Shown here one piece after another: positions 1-7,040 of a DNA stretch of 14,967 bases (its first letter is position 1; each line of letters opens with the position of its first letter). Under the pieces are notes generated by a model that ran no database searches, had not been told where the DNA came from, and worked only from the letters and a program-made list of their open reading frames with translations. Origin of the DNA: Nitrospirae bacterium RBG_13_39_12 (lineage in GTDB: Bacteria; Nitrospirota; Thermodesulfovibrionia; Thermodesulfovibrionales; SM23-35); the NCBI GenBank assembly GCA_001805125.1, contig MHEF01000060.1, positions 1-14,967 of the forward strand, read 5' to 3'. Position numbers and translations under genes: made by a program.

Positions 1-1
1 A

Positions 2-760
2 ATACTTGTCTCATGCAGCCATGCTGGGAGTTGTAGCGGCGGTTATATTGATCAGGCTTCCGATTTCATCCGGGATACCGGCTTGCCGGAGGAATCGTGT
101 TATCCTTATACTGCTAACAACGGTAATTGTCGCAAAGCCTGTAATGACTGGCGGTTAAACACTGATAGGATTGATTCATGGTTCTATGTGGCCACTACCT
201 CGCCTACCGTTGATGCCATTAAGAATGCCATTTATACTAGTGGACCGCTTGTAACGACGATGGATGTTTATACAGATTTTTTCTCTTATAAATCAGGCAT
301 TTATTCATATACTTCGGGTAGTTATGAAGGTGGACACGCTATTCTAATTATAGGTTATGATGATACATACCAGTATTTTATTGCCAAAAATAGCTGGGGA
401 AACAGCTGGGGTGAAGGAGGCTTCTTCAATATAGCGTATTCACAGATCAGTTATCCTGTTGAATTTGGCTATTGGACAATAGCTTATCATCAAGAAGCGA
501 GTTGTGCCTATTCTATCTCCCCGACTAACCAATCATTTCCTGCAGCAGGTGGCTCAGAAACTATAAATGTGACGACAGACACCAATTGCAGTTGGACTGC
601 CGTAAGCAATGCCTCTTGGATAACCATCACTTCAGGTAGTAGTGGTACAGGGAATGGATCGGTTGAATATAGCGTGACACCAAGTAGAAGTAAAAAAATA
701 AGAACAGGAACCATAACCGTTGCAGGCCAGAAATTCACTGTGACACAAAGCGGTCGTTGA
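2..760 (+). CDS. Papain-like (C1 family) cysteine peptidase with C-terminal BACON domain, 5'-truncated by the window edge
   Basis: The frame is open from base 2, so the start lies outside the window; a TTG at 83 is internal. The visible fragment (about 252 residues) begins with the Ser-Cys-Ser...Ser-Gly-Gly segment that follows the active-site Cys in papain-type enzymes. The Cys itself and the oxyanion Gln are upstream and unseen. The catalytic His is in GGHAILIIGYDD (His about fragment residue 112) and the Asn in AKNSWGNSWGEGGF (Asn about 130), both classic C1 motifs. From about residue 169 to the end is a BACON domain: Ala-Ala-Gly-Gly, a Cys-Ser-Trp-Thr-Ala segment, Ser-Trp-Ile, and a closing Thr-Val-Thr-Gln-Ser strand. 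BACON domains are usually tied to extracellular carbohydrate or mucin binding, so the enzyme is probably exported; the signal peptide would be upstream. The substrate is unknown. Family assignment is confident, role is inferred. Confidence 0.9.
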   Translation: MLVSCSHAGSCSGGYIDQASDFIRDTGLPEESCYPYTANNGNCRKACNDWRLNTDRIDSWFYVATTSPTVDAIKNAIYTSGPLVTTMDVYTDFFSYKSGIYSYTSGSYEGGHAILIIGYDDTYQYFIAKNSWGNSWGEGGFFNIAYSQISYPVEFGYWTIAYHQEASCAYSISPTNQSFPAAGGSETINVTTDTNCSWTAVSNASWITITSGSSGTGNGSVEYSVTPSRSKKIRTGTITVAGQKFTVTQSGR

Positions 761-1328
761 AAAGGGGACTTTTTGTTATTCACTTCGCCTTTCGCTGATA
801 TTGTCATAACCTTTTTCAAACGGATCAGGGAAAATCTATGTGGCTGTAAAGACCTGAATATTTAAGGCAGAATTCTTGAGGGTTCTGCCTTTTTTCTTCA
901 AATAATTTACCCAATCCGCTCTACTTCTTTTAATATGTGTGTACCAGTAATCATTACTTTTCAGAAACGTCTTCGATTAAAGATTTGCAGGTGTTACCTT
1001 CAAAGCAGATATTTTCCCTGTTCAATTTTCAAAAATCTAAAATAGAACAGGCAATCCTGTATCTTCAGACTCCTGCAAAACAGAAAATTGTCATTTGTTA
1101 TTATTAACTTAAATAAAGCTCAACCCTACCTTAATTCAATTTGGGATATTATTTAGTTAATCAACTTCTTAAAATTGACAAACCCCCTATATTTTGTTAA
1201 ACATAAACGCAAGGGGTTACTTAATTCAAAATAATTTTTTAAATAGTTGCTTCTCTAACAAAATATATTTTATTACGGTTGGGATAGCTTTGTAATTTTT
1301 AATTTCATAGGTCTACTCTATATAACAT
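761..1328. other. 568 bp AT-rich intergenic region with terminator and inverted repeats
   Basis: No convincing gene was found here. The left third holds the terminator of the peptidase gene (864-895). The rest has several dyads: TTTGCAGG (984-991) with CCTGCAAA (1072-1079), CCTGTTC (1017-1023) with GAACAGG (1045-1051), ACAGG-CAAT-CCTGT (1047-1060), and AACCCC (1181-1186) with GGGGTT (1213-1218). CTTAATTCAA occurs twice as a direct repeat (1130 and 1220), 90 bp apart. A perfect TTGACA at 1175-1180 could be a -35 box, but the matching -10 (around 1198-1203) is poor. The region probably carries the promoter or leader of the PilZ-DnaJ gene. Confidence 0.5.
864..895 (+). terminator. Intrinsic terminator of the C1 peptidase gene
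   Basis: A perfect 9-bp stem, AAGGCAGAA (864-872) with TTCTGCCTT (883-891), encloses a 10-nt loop and runs into a T tract at 890-895. It lies about 100 bp after the peptidase stop codon on the same strand. Stem length, GC core and T run are typical of Rho-independent terminators. Confidence 0.85.
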
Positions 1329-3011
1329 ATGGTTACAGCTAAAGATAGAAGGAGATTTACTAGATATAAGAATAAATCAGGATTCTGTTTATCAATTGCA
1401 GGAAATTCTTTTCAGGCTGCTACCGTTGACTTCTCCTTAGGAGGTATCGGTTTTTTTGTTGAGGAAACACCATTTCTCCTCCCACTCCCAGTCTCTGCAA
1501 TTAATCTCAATATCGAGAATTTAAGCTTAGATATTAATGGAAAGGTTGTATGGTCACAAAAAGAAAATTCGCGTCTCAGGGTCGGAGTTGAAAGGGAATC
1601 AATCTATGGTCTCCTAAAACATTATCTGCTATCTGACATACTTCTGGACCTGCAGAGAAGTGAAAAGAAAGGAATATTAGAGGTAAGAAATGGTCCCATT
1701 TCTAAAAAAATATACATAAAAAATGGAAATATGGTATTCGCAACATCAAACAGGGAAGAAGACCGTCTGGGCGAGTTTTTGGTAAGAACAGGTAAAATCT
1801 CCGCTGACCAGTATCATCAATCAGTTGATATTTTGAAGAAAACAGGTAAACGGCAGGGAACTATCCTCGTTGAACTCGGCTACCTCAAACCCGAAGATCT
1901 GATCTGGGCAGTAAGGCATCAGGTTGAAGAAATTATCATGAATCTCTTCCTGTGGGAAAATGGTGAATTTGTCTTTCTGGAAGGTCCACTTTTTTCAAAA
2001 GAGGTCATAACACTGAAAATAAGTGCTGCAAATCTTATCTATCGCGGGATCAAGAAGATAATTAATTCTAACCATATTAAAAATGCAATGCCTCCCGTGG
2101 ATACAATACTTTGCTATTCTGCTGACCCGTTGAACCTGTTTCAGAACATAAACCTCGATAAAATCGATAAAGATATTCTTTTCTTTATCGATGGCAGGCG
2201 TACTATAAAGGAGATACTTTCAATCTCACCCATAGATAATTTGGAAACAATGAAGACTCTTTACTCACTGCTTTGTGCAAGAATAATAGAGTCTGAGGGA
2301 AAAAGATTAATAGGAGATAAAATACATGAAGAGATGATAAAAGAACATACCGCTGGGATAGATTCATCTTTTATAGAGAAGACCGAAGATCTTTATCAGA
2401 AGTGCGGATACAAAGATTACTATGGTATTTTAGAAATCGAGAAATGGGTTGCACAGGACAAGATTAAGAAAGCATATTATAAATGCGCTAAAGAGTTTCA
2501 TCCTGATAAACACTTCTCTTTCCCTTCTGAGACCCTTAAGAATAAACTGAATACAATCTTTACTCATATAACAGAGGCATATAGGATACTATCTGACCCA
2601 AAGATGCGAAAGGAATACGACCAAAGCTTATCAATCAGGCCTGCAAAAATTGAAAGTAACAACGCAGAGATTGCAAGGGTCAGGTTCAGAGAAGGCAAAA
2701 ACGCTTTTGGGAAAAAATCCTATGCTGAAGCTGCAGAATTATTTGGACAGGCCGCCTACCTGAATAATCTGGTTCCGGACTATCACTTCCATATGGGTCT
2801 GGCACTCATGAAAGTGAAAAGACTCCATGAAGCAGAGCAAGCCATAATCAAAGCACTGGCAATTGACCCTTTTAACGCAGACTACATGGCCGAACTCGGC
2901 CATGTTTATCTGCAGCTCGGCTTTTCCCTGAGGGCAAAAAAGACCTTTGAAAACGCACTAAAAATTCATCCATCTCATGTAAGGATAACCGAGGGTCTAC
3001 AAAAATTATAA
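1329..3011 (+). CDS. PilZ-DUF4388-DnaJ-TPR multidomain protein
   Basis: This is a 560-residue cytoplasmic protein with no signal peptide or membrane segment. Residues 6-92 look like a PilZ domain: RRFTR (8-12, the RxxxR motif) and DFSLGG (34-39, the DxSxxG motif) are the two c-di-GMP contact motifs, both intact. Residues about 97-240 are a DUF4388 (PATAN-type) domain with a conserved KKTGKRQG...LVELGYL block near 170-186. Residues 363-433 are a J domain with the HPD triad at 391-393, so stimulation of an Hsp70 is plausible; there is no G/F linker or zinc region, making it a class C (type III) J protein. Residues about 449-560 hold three TPR units. DUF4388 and PilZ co-occur in signalling and motility proteins; the precise role here is unknown. 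The ribosome binding site is weak (ATAGGT, about 15 nt before ATG). The 4091-5560 gene is a paralogue lacking PilZ. Confidence 0.88.
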   Translation: MVTAKDRRRFTRYKNKSGFCLSIAGNSFQAATVDFSLGGIGFFVEETPFLLPLPVSAINLNIENLSLDINGKVVWSQKENSRLRVGVERESIYGLLKHYLLSDILLDLQRSEKKGILEVRNGPISKKIYIKNGNMVFATSNREEDRLGEFLVRTGKISADQYHQSVDILKKTGKRQGTILVELGYLKPEDLIWAVRHQVEEIIMNLFLWENGEFVFLEGPLFSKEVITLKISAANLIYRGIKKIINSNHIKNAMPPVDTILCYSADPLNLFQNINLDKIDKDILFFIDGRRTIKEILSISPIDNLETMKTLYSLLCARIIESEGKRLIGDKIHEEMIKEHTAGIDSSFIEKTEDLYQKCGYKDYYGILEIEKWVAQDKIKKAYYKCAKEFHPDKHFSFPSETLKNKLNTIFTHITEAYRILSDPKMRKEYDQSLSIRPAKIESNNAEIARVRFREGKNAFGKKSYAEAAELFGQAAYLNNLVPDYHFHMGLALMKVKRLHEAEQAIIKALAIDPFNADYMAELGHVYLQLGFSLRAKKTFENALKIHPSHVRITEGLQKL

Positions 3012-3206
3012 TTTACATTATTAGAGCATATTTCTATTTCAAGGATTACAGAAAGTGACTTCTATTTTGTTTTAATCAGTTTTAAATTACGGGTAAATCT
3101 GCGTTAAATTAAACATATCCAAAAAATCAATATTTCTATCAGCAATCCTAATTTTTATATCCCTTAAAATTAATCCCCAATAATTTTAACGATACAGGCA
3201 AAGAAG

Positions 3207-3235
3207 TTAACAAATAAATAGGCAAAATATATAAT
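3207..3235 (+). promoter_or_regulatory. Sigma70-type promoter for the small exported protein (and probably moaC)
   Basis: TTAACA (3207-3212, five of six to consensus) is separated by exactly 17 bp from a perfect TATAAT (3230-3235). The predicted transcript start, near 3242, leaves a leader of about 35 nt before the ATG at 3277. With the promoter at 10708-10736, this is one of the two best sigma70 matches found in the window. Confidence 0.75.
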
Positions 3236-3239
3236 TCAT

Positions 3240-3265
3240 TGATAATATATACGATAGGATTATCA
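3240..3265 (+). promoter_or_regulatory. Dyad TGATAAT-N12-ATTATCA at the transcript start, abutting the ribosome binding site
   Basis: Perfect 7-bp arms lie at 3240-3246 and 3259-3265, right after the -10 box. The right arm ends at the first base of the AGGAGG Shine-Dalgarno (3265-3270). It could be a repressor operator or a 5' mRNA hairpin that limits ribosome access. The arms are AT-rich, so chance is possible. Confidence 0.5.
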
Positions 3266-3276
3266 GGAGGAGCAAT

Positions 3277-3558
3277 ATGAAAAAAATAAAATATTTATTT
3301 CCATTTATGCTTATTTTTATTGTATTACTCATCACTTCAGCTCATGCTGCTGATAGCATAACAGTATCCTGTTATGTAGATAACCCTTCAGACAATATAG
3401 AAATGGGCGATATTGAAGTATTCAATATTGACGAAGCTGCCAATGCCTGCAATAATACATTCGATGATTGCGAAGGGAACTGCACAGGTTGTTACATCAA
3501 TTCTGAATCAATAGAAATATGCGTAGACATGACTGGAAATAAATTTAATAAAGAATAG
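3277..3558 (+). CDS. Small exported Cys-rich protein, function unknown
   Basis: A 93-residue protein with a clear signal peptide: charged MKKIK, a hydrophobic core at residues 6-20, and a likely cleavage site after SAHA (24). The mature part is about 69 residues, acidic, with six Cys (32, 58, 65, 69, 72, 82), three of them in a CxxxCxxC cluster (65-72). An even Cys number in an exported protein suggests disulfides; the cluster could also bind a metal or cofactor. The start is fixed by a strong AGGAGG six bases before the ATG. It has its own sigma70-like promoter and a dyad at the transcript start. moaC follows after 55 bp on the same strand with no terminator seen, so the two are probably cotranscribed. 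No family was recognised; a link to molybdoenzymes would be speculation from position alone. Confidence 0.8.
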   Translation: MKKIKYLFPFMLIFIVLLITSAHAADSITVSCYVDNPSDNIEMGDIEVFNIDEAANACNNTFDDCEGNCTGCYINSESIEICVDMTGNKFNKE

Positions 3559-3596
3559 CTTGCGCATTGAAAAACCAGTATGCTTATGTCTAAATT

Positions 3597-3611
3597 ATAC
3601 CCCGGGGGTAT
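3597..3611 (+). promoter_or_regulatory. Palindrome over the moaC ribosome binding site
   Basis: ATACCCC-G-GGGGTAT is a perfect dyad with 7-bp arms and a one-base centre. The right arm contains the GGGGGT that serves as Shine-Dalgarno (3604-3609), five bases before the moaC ATG at 3614. As DNA it could be an operator. As RNA, a 5-bp stem AUACC/GGUAU with a five-base loop would mask the ribosome binding site. Its function is inferred. Confidence 0.5.
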
Positions 3612-3613
3612 TT

Positions 3614-4090
3614 ATGAAAAAGCTCACACATATCGATAAAGAGGGAACGGCAAAAATGGTTGATATAAGCAAGAAGCCCTTAACTCAAAGGGAGGCAATT
3701 GCCAGGGGTTCTGTTTATATGAAACCGGAAACCCTGAAACTTATAGAGGATAAAAGAGTCCCCAAAGGTGACGTATTCTGCGTTGCAAGGGTTGCAGGCA
3801 TAATGTCAGCAAAAAAAACGAGCAACCTGATCCCCATGTGCCATCCTCTAAATATAGCTTTAATAGATATCAGCTTCAATCTTGACCGCAAAAAGAATAA
3901 AGTAGATATTGAGGCGCTCGTAAAGATTACAGGACAGACAGGAGTAGAGATGGAAGCCCTTACAGCTGTATCTGTTGCTGCTTTAACTATCTATGACATG
4001 TGCAAGGCAGTTGATAAGGGAATGGTTATTTCTGATATCATGCTAATGGAGAAACGAGGCGGCAGAAGCGGGATATATAAAAGAAACTAG
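3614..4090 (+). CDS. moaC: Cyclic pyranopterin monophosphate synthase MoaC
   Basis: MoaC converts 3',8-cyclo-7,8-dihydro-GTP, made by MoaA, into cyclic pyranopterin monophosphate, the first stable intermediate of molybdenum cofactor synthesis. The 158-residue product matches the usual family length and covers the whole domain. It has MCHPL (75-79), TGVEMEALTAVSVAAL (109-124), DMCKAVDK (128-135, with Asp128 and Lys131 as in the E. coli active site) and KRGGRSG (147-153). The frame opens further upstream to a TTG at 3560, but the ATG at 3614 is preferred: it has GGGGGT at the right spacing and gives the standard family N-terminus. No other moa/mog/moe gene is in the window. Its stop codon directly abuts the stop of the convergent minus-strand gene at 4091. 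Confidence 0.96.
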   Translation: MKKLTHIDKEGTAKMVDISKKPLTQREAIARGSVYMKPETLKLIEDKRVPKGDVFCVARVAGIMSAKKTSNLIPMCHPLNIALIDISFNLDRKKNKVDIEALVKITGQTGVEMEALTAVSVAALTIYDMCKAVDKGMVISDIMLMEKRGGRSGIYKRN

Positions 4091-5560
4091 CTATTTTATC
4101 GTCTTCGTCTGTTCCAGCCCTTTTTTTGCTTTTATATTACCCGGATCAAATTTCAGGGCTTTCTCGAACTGGTTGTGTGCCCTTTTCTTCATACCTGCCT
4201 TAATATAAATCATTCCGAGGTTAACATAGTATTCAGCTTTGTACGGGTCTAATTTTATTGCCTCTACCAAAGCCTCTTCAGCATCCTTCAGTCTGTTAGG
4301 TATCTTGGTAAAAGACAATGAAAGATAGCTCCAGTATTTCTCATTTTTCGGGTCCAACTTAATCGCCCACTTCAACAAATCAACCGCTCCCCAGAAGTTG
4401 CCTTTTTTAATTTCCTCAACTCCCCGTTTGAACTGTTCTTCTGCATTCCCGGCAGTTGGAACGTCTTCTTTTTGCTTCCTTTTTTTGACAGAAATACCGA
4501 TGTGTCCCTCTGTCTTTTTTTCCGCTTTTAATGTGTCGTAAGCCCGGGTTATCGCATCAAAGATCGCTGTAAGCTTATCCTTTATTGAAGGGTCAGCAGA
4601 ACTGAAATATCTGTCAGGATGGAATTCTCTTGCAAGCCTGTAATAGTTTTTCTTTATAGTTTCTTCATCGAAATTGTCATCGATCTCAAGAAGTTCATAG
4701 TTGCTGAGGCTGTCAAGGGTTAAATATCTACTATCCACTCTCCTTTTGAACTCTTCTTCATCATCAGGAACAGTTTGCAGTATTTCTTCCGGCAGCACCG
4801 GTTCTTTTGCTTCTCCTCCTTCTCCTTCCGCCTCTTTTATTCCCTTAGCTTTTTCTTCGAGTACACCTATTGACCATAAAACATATAAGATCTTCATGGC
4901 CTCAAAAGAGCCAATCCACGAACTATCAATCAGTTCCTTGATCGTCTTTGTTCCATCAACCAGGGACAGCATCTTCCTGTCCTGCTGGCCTAGTTCTATA
5001 TCCTGAAAGAGTGCTGCAGGGTCACCACTCATTTTGAGGACAGAGTCAACGTTCGGCATCTCATTTTTTATTCTGGTCCAGTTATCTATCCTTTTAACCC
5101 CCTCATAAACGAGGTTGCCCATGCTCATCTTCAGTGTTATTACTTCTTGCGTAGGGATCTCTCCTTCCACGAATTCAAATTCAGCGTCTTCGATCTGGAA
5201 CAGGCTGTATATTATCTCCTTTACCTGATACTTCACACCCCAGAAAAGTTCCTTCGGTGTCAGATAACCGAGTTCGACAAGTATAGCTCCCTGCCTTTTG
5301 CCTGTTTTCTTGAGAAGCTCTACAGATGCATCGTATTGCTCTAAAGTAATCTTTCCTGCTTTGATAAGCATCTCCCCCAGTCTGTCATCCTCATTTGTTG
5401 ACGAAGCAAAAATAGCATCTCCCTTAACCAGGTATGTTTTCTTGGTAAACATTGGGGCACTTATAATTAAAGTCCCGCTCTTCCTGTTTCTGTTTAAATA
5501 TGCAAGGATTTTGGAAAGGCTGTAGTTTTTAACGCTACCTTTAAGTGGTATTTCAGTCAT
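4091..5560 (-). CDS. DUF4388-DnaJ-TPR protein, paralogue of the PilZ-bearing protein
   Basis: A 489-residue soluble protein, last in the six-gene minus-strand operon. It starts with an ATGA overlap inside the AMMECR1 stop region and ends head-on against moaC with no spacer. Residues about 1-135 are DUF4388 (PATAN-type), containing KKTGKRQGAILVELGYL (84-100), nearly identical to the paralogue at 1329-3011. A middle segment (about 135-235) also aligns with the paralogue (TxxVITLK, GD-PxxLFQxI, DGxxTIKE). Then comes an acidic Glu-rich linker (about 236-275). A J domain spans about 287-347 with HPD at 314-316. Three TPR units fill about 373-485. It lacks the PilZ domain. The intact HPD implies partnership with an Hsp70; TPRs imply a protein partner. 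The cellular role is not known. Confidence 0.88.
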   Translation of the reverse strand: MTEIPLKGSVKNYSLSKILAYLNRNRKSGTLIISAPMFTKKTYLVKGDAIFASSTNEDDRLGEMLIKAGKITLEQYDASVELLKKTGKRQGAILVELGYLTPKELFWGVKYQVKEIIYSLFQIEDAEFEFVEGEIPTQEVITLKMSMGNLVYEGVKRIDNWTRIKNEMPNVDSVLKMSGDPAALFQDIELGQQDRKMLSLVDGTKTIKELIDSSWIGSFEAMKILYVLWSIGVLEEKAKGIKEAEGEGGEAKEPVLPEEILQTVPDDEEEFKRRVDSRYLTLDSLSNYELLEIDDNFDEETIKKNYYRLAREFHPDRYFSSADPSIKDKLTAIFDAITRAYDTLKAEKKTEGHIGISVKKRKQKEDVPTAGNAEEQFKRGVEEIKKGNFWGAVDLLKWAIKLDPKNEKYWSYLSLSFTKIPNRLKDAEEALVEAIKLDPYKAEYYVNLGMIYIKAGMKKRAHNQFEKALKFDPGNIKAKKGLEQTKTIK

Positions 5561-6063
5561 TTGTATCTTTTAACCTCAAACCTGTAAATTTCTACCTCCT
5601 CATGAGGTAGTATGTCAGCCTTAATCTTTGTTATTCTTAGCTGTTCTTCTATGGTATCAACTCCCTCAAGATCCGGGAGGAGAAGTCCTCTCCTCTTTCC
5701 GCTGACAACAATTATACCGTATTTCCTGGGGTTAAGGTCTTTTGTATCATTAACTTTTTCAGGACTGGACAGGACATCAACAGAATAGATAAGTTCCTCA
5801 AGTTCTTTTTCCTCGACAGGGTGGAACCTGGGGTCTTTTGTTGCTGCCGATATTGCATTTGCTACAGTTTCTGCTCCAATAGATTCAGAGGACGGCATAA
5901 AAGTTCCAATACATCCCCTCAATTGCCCATGTTTCTTGAGACAGACAAAAACCCCTGCCCTTTCAGCCATTTCAGGCAGAACAGGATCGGGCGCTTCTAT
6001 TATTATCCCCTCTCTCACATATATCTCTACACTCTTTTTTGCGAGTTCAACAAGGGGATGCAT
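5557..6063 (-). CDS. AMMECR1 domain protein
   Basis: The 168-residue product is a stand-alone AMMECR1 protein of normal length. The signature LRGCIGT is at residues 48-54, followed by the conserved KDPRFHPV (76-83) and ELEELIYSVDVLS, and the C-terminal LLLPDLEGVDTIEEQL block. AMMECR1 often sits with or is fused to MEMO and a radical SAM protein (the AmmeMemoRadiSam group), but neither partner is here. The biochemical role is unsettled; the invariant Cys in LRGCIG has been suggested as functional. The ATG follows GAGGG by six bases. It begins right after the stop codon of the polyprenyl synthase gene (6064) and overlaps the next gene by 4 bp (ATGA), so it is translationally coupled on both sides. 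Confidence 0.93.
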   Translation of the reverse strand: MHPLVELAKKSVEIYVREGIIIEAPDPVLPEMAERAGVFVCLKKHGQLRGCIGTFMPSSESIGAETVANAISAATKDPRFHPVEEKELEELIYSVDVLSSPEKVNDTKDLNPRKYGIIVVSGKRRGLLLPDLEGVDTIEEQLRITKIKADILPHEEVEIYRFEVKRYK

Positions 6064-7038
6064 CTATTTCCCTCTAAGGAGAGTATAGTCAGCTATTGTC
6101 AACAGTGCTTCTTTTGCCGGTGAATCAGAAAAGATTGCAAGCTCAGTTTTTGCATCTGCGATAATATCCTCTGCTTTTTTTTGAGATAATTCTATCGTAT
6201 TATATTTCCTGAACAGCTTCATTAACTTATTAAGACCGCTCTTTTTGAAACGGGACGTGATTATACCCCTAACCTCCTCTATTTCTTCATCTTTTGCTAC
6301 CTTCAACAGATAAATAATAGGAAGCGTCACCTTGCCCTCTTTAAGATCTTTGCCAAGGCGTTTGCCGAGTTCACCTTCATCTGCCATATAATCAAGTATG
6401 TCATCAGCCATCTGGAAAGCAATCCCTGTCTTCATTCCGAAACGTGATAGCGCATTTTCCATGTTTTCAGGCAGGGAGCCGAGGATTGCACCAATTTTAC
6501 ATGCTGCAGAAATTAAAACAGCTGTCTTTGCTGATATTATTTTTAAATATTCTTCTTCACTTATATTAGGGTCTCCGGTTTTAGCAAGTTGGAGAATCTC
6601 GCCTTCCGTCATCCTCGTAGTTGCCTCAGAGAGTGTCTCCATAATTTTCTGATTTTTCTGCATGACAGCAAGTCTCAGAGCGTTAGAGTAAAGAAAATCG
6701 CCTACAAGTATTACAACCTGGTTACCCCATATAGAGTGGGCCGGGGTCTTTCCTCTTCTTATATCTGCACCGTCAATAACATCATCATGTAATAAAGAAG
6801 CAGTGTGTATTGATTCAATAATCCCTGCAAGTGTAAGGCGCGCATCTCCCTTGTAGCCTGCCATCTCTGCACTCAGTATCAGAATCAACGGTCTAAGTCT
6901 TTTTCCACCACCATCTATAAGATGTTTTCCTATAAGCGGGATCGTAATAACAGGGCTTTTGAAGAGGTCTATAATCCTGTCTTCAGTAATCCTTAGTTCT
7001 GAATCATATAGTCCGAAAATATCGTCTAAATCCATCAT
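6064..7038 (-). CDS. Long-chain trans-polyprenyl diphosphate synthase
   Basis: This class I prenyltransferase condenses isopentenyl diphosphate onto an allylic diphosphate to make the side chain of a quinone. At 324 residues it matches octaprenyl (IspB) and heptaprenyl (HepT) synthases. The substrate motif GGGKRLRP is at 43-50, the first Asp-rich motif DDVID at 85-89, and the second, DDILD, at 212-216. GKRLGKDLKEGKVTLP (225-240) is also typical. The residues just before the first motif are small (Ala80, Ser81), which in this family allows a long product rather than C15-C20; exact chain length cannot be read. Two ATGs stand in tandem at the start and no Shine-Dalgarno precedes them. It follows mtnA after 43 bp. 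Confidence 0.93.
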   Translation of the reverse strand: MMDLDDIFGLYDSELRITEDRIIDLFKSPVITIPLIGKHLIDGGGKRLRPLILILSAEMAGYKGDARLTLAGIIESIHTASLLHDDVIDGADIRRGKTPAHSIWGNQVVILVGDFLYSNALRLAVMQKNQKIMETLSEATTRMTEGEILQLAKTGDPNISEEEYLKIISAKTAVLISAACKIGAILGSLPENMENALSRFGMKTGIAFQMADDILDYMADEGELGKRLGKDLKEGKVTLPIIYLLKVAKDEEIEEVRGIITSRFKKSGLNKLMKLFRKYNTIELSQKKAEDIIADAKTELAIFSDSPAKEALLTIADYTLLRGK

Positions 7039-7040
7039 TA

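Noticed and set aside
508..819. 103-codon minus-strand frame
   Set aside because: It mirrors the BACON domain of the peptidase gene and spans its stop codon; no independent coding evidence.
1100..1328. c-di-GMP riboswitch upstream of the PilZ gene
   Set aside because: No GEMM-like core with the expected paired elements was found by eye.
3012..3206. Terminator or small gene after the PilZ-DnaJ gene
   Set aside because: The stretch is AT-rich with no GC stem plus T run and no frame with a ribosome binding site.
3560..3613. Upstream extension of moaC to a TTG start
   Set aside because: The extension crosses the palindrome and ribosome binding site, has no Shine-Dalgarno of its own and adds residues not typical of MoaC.
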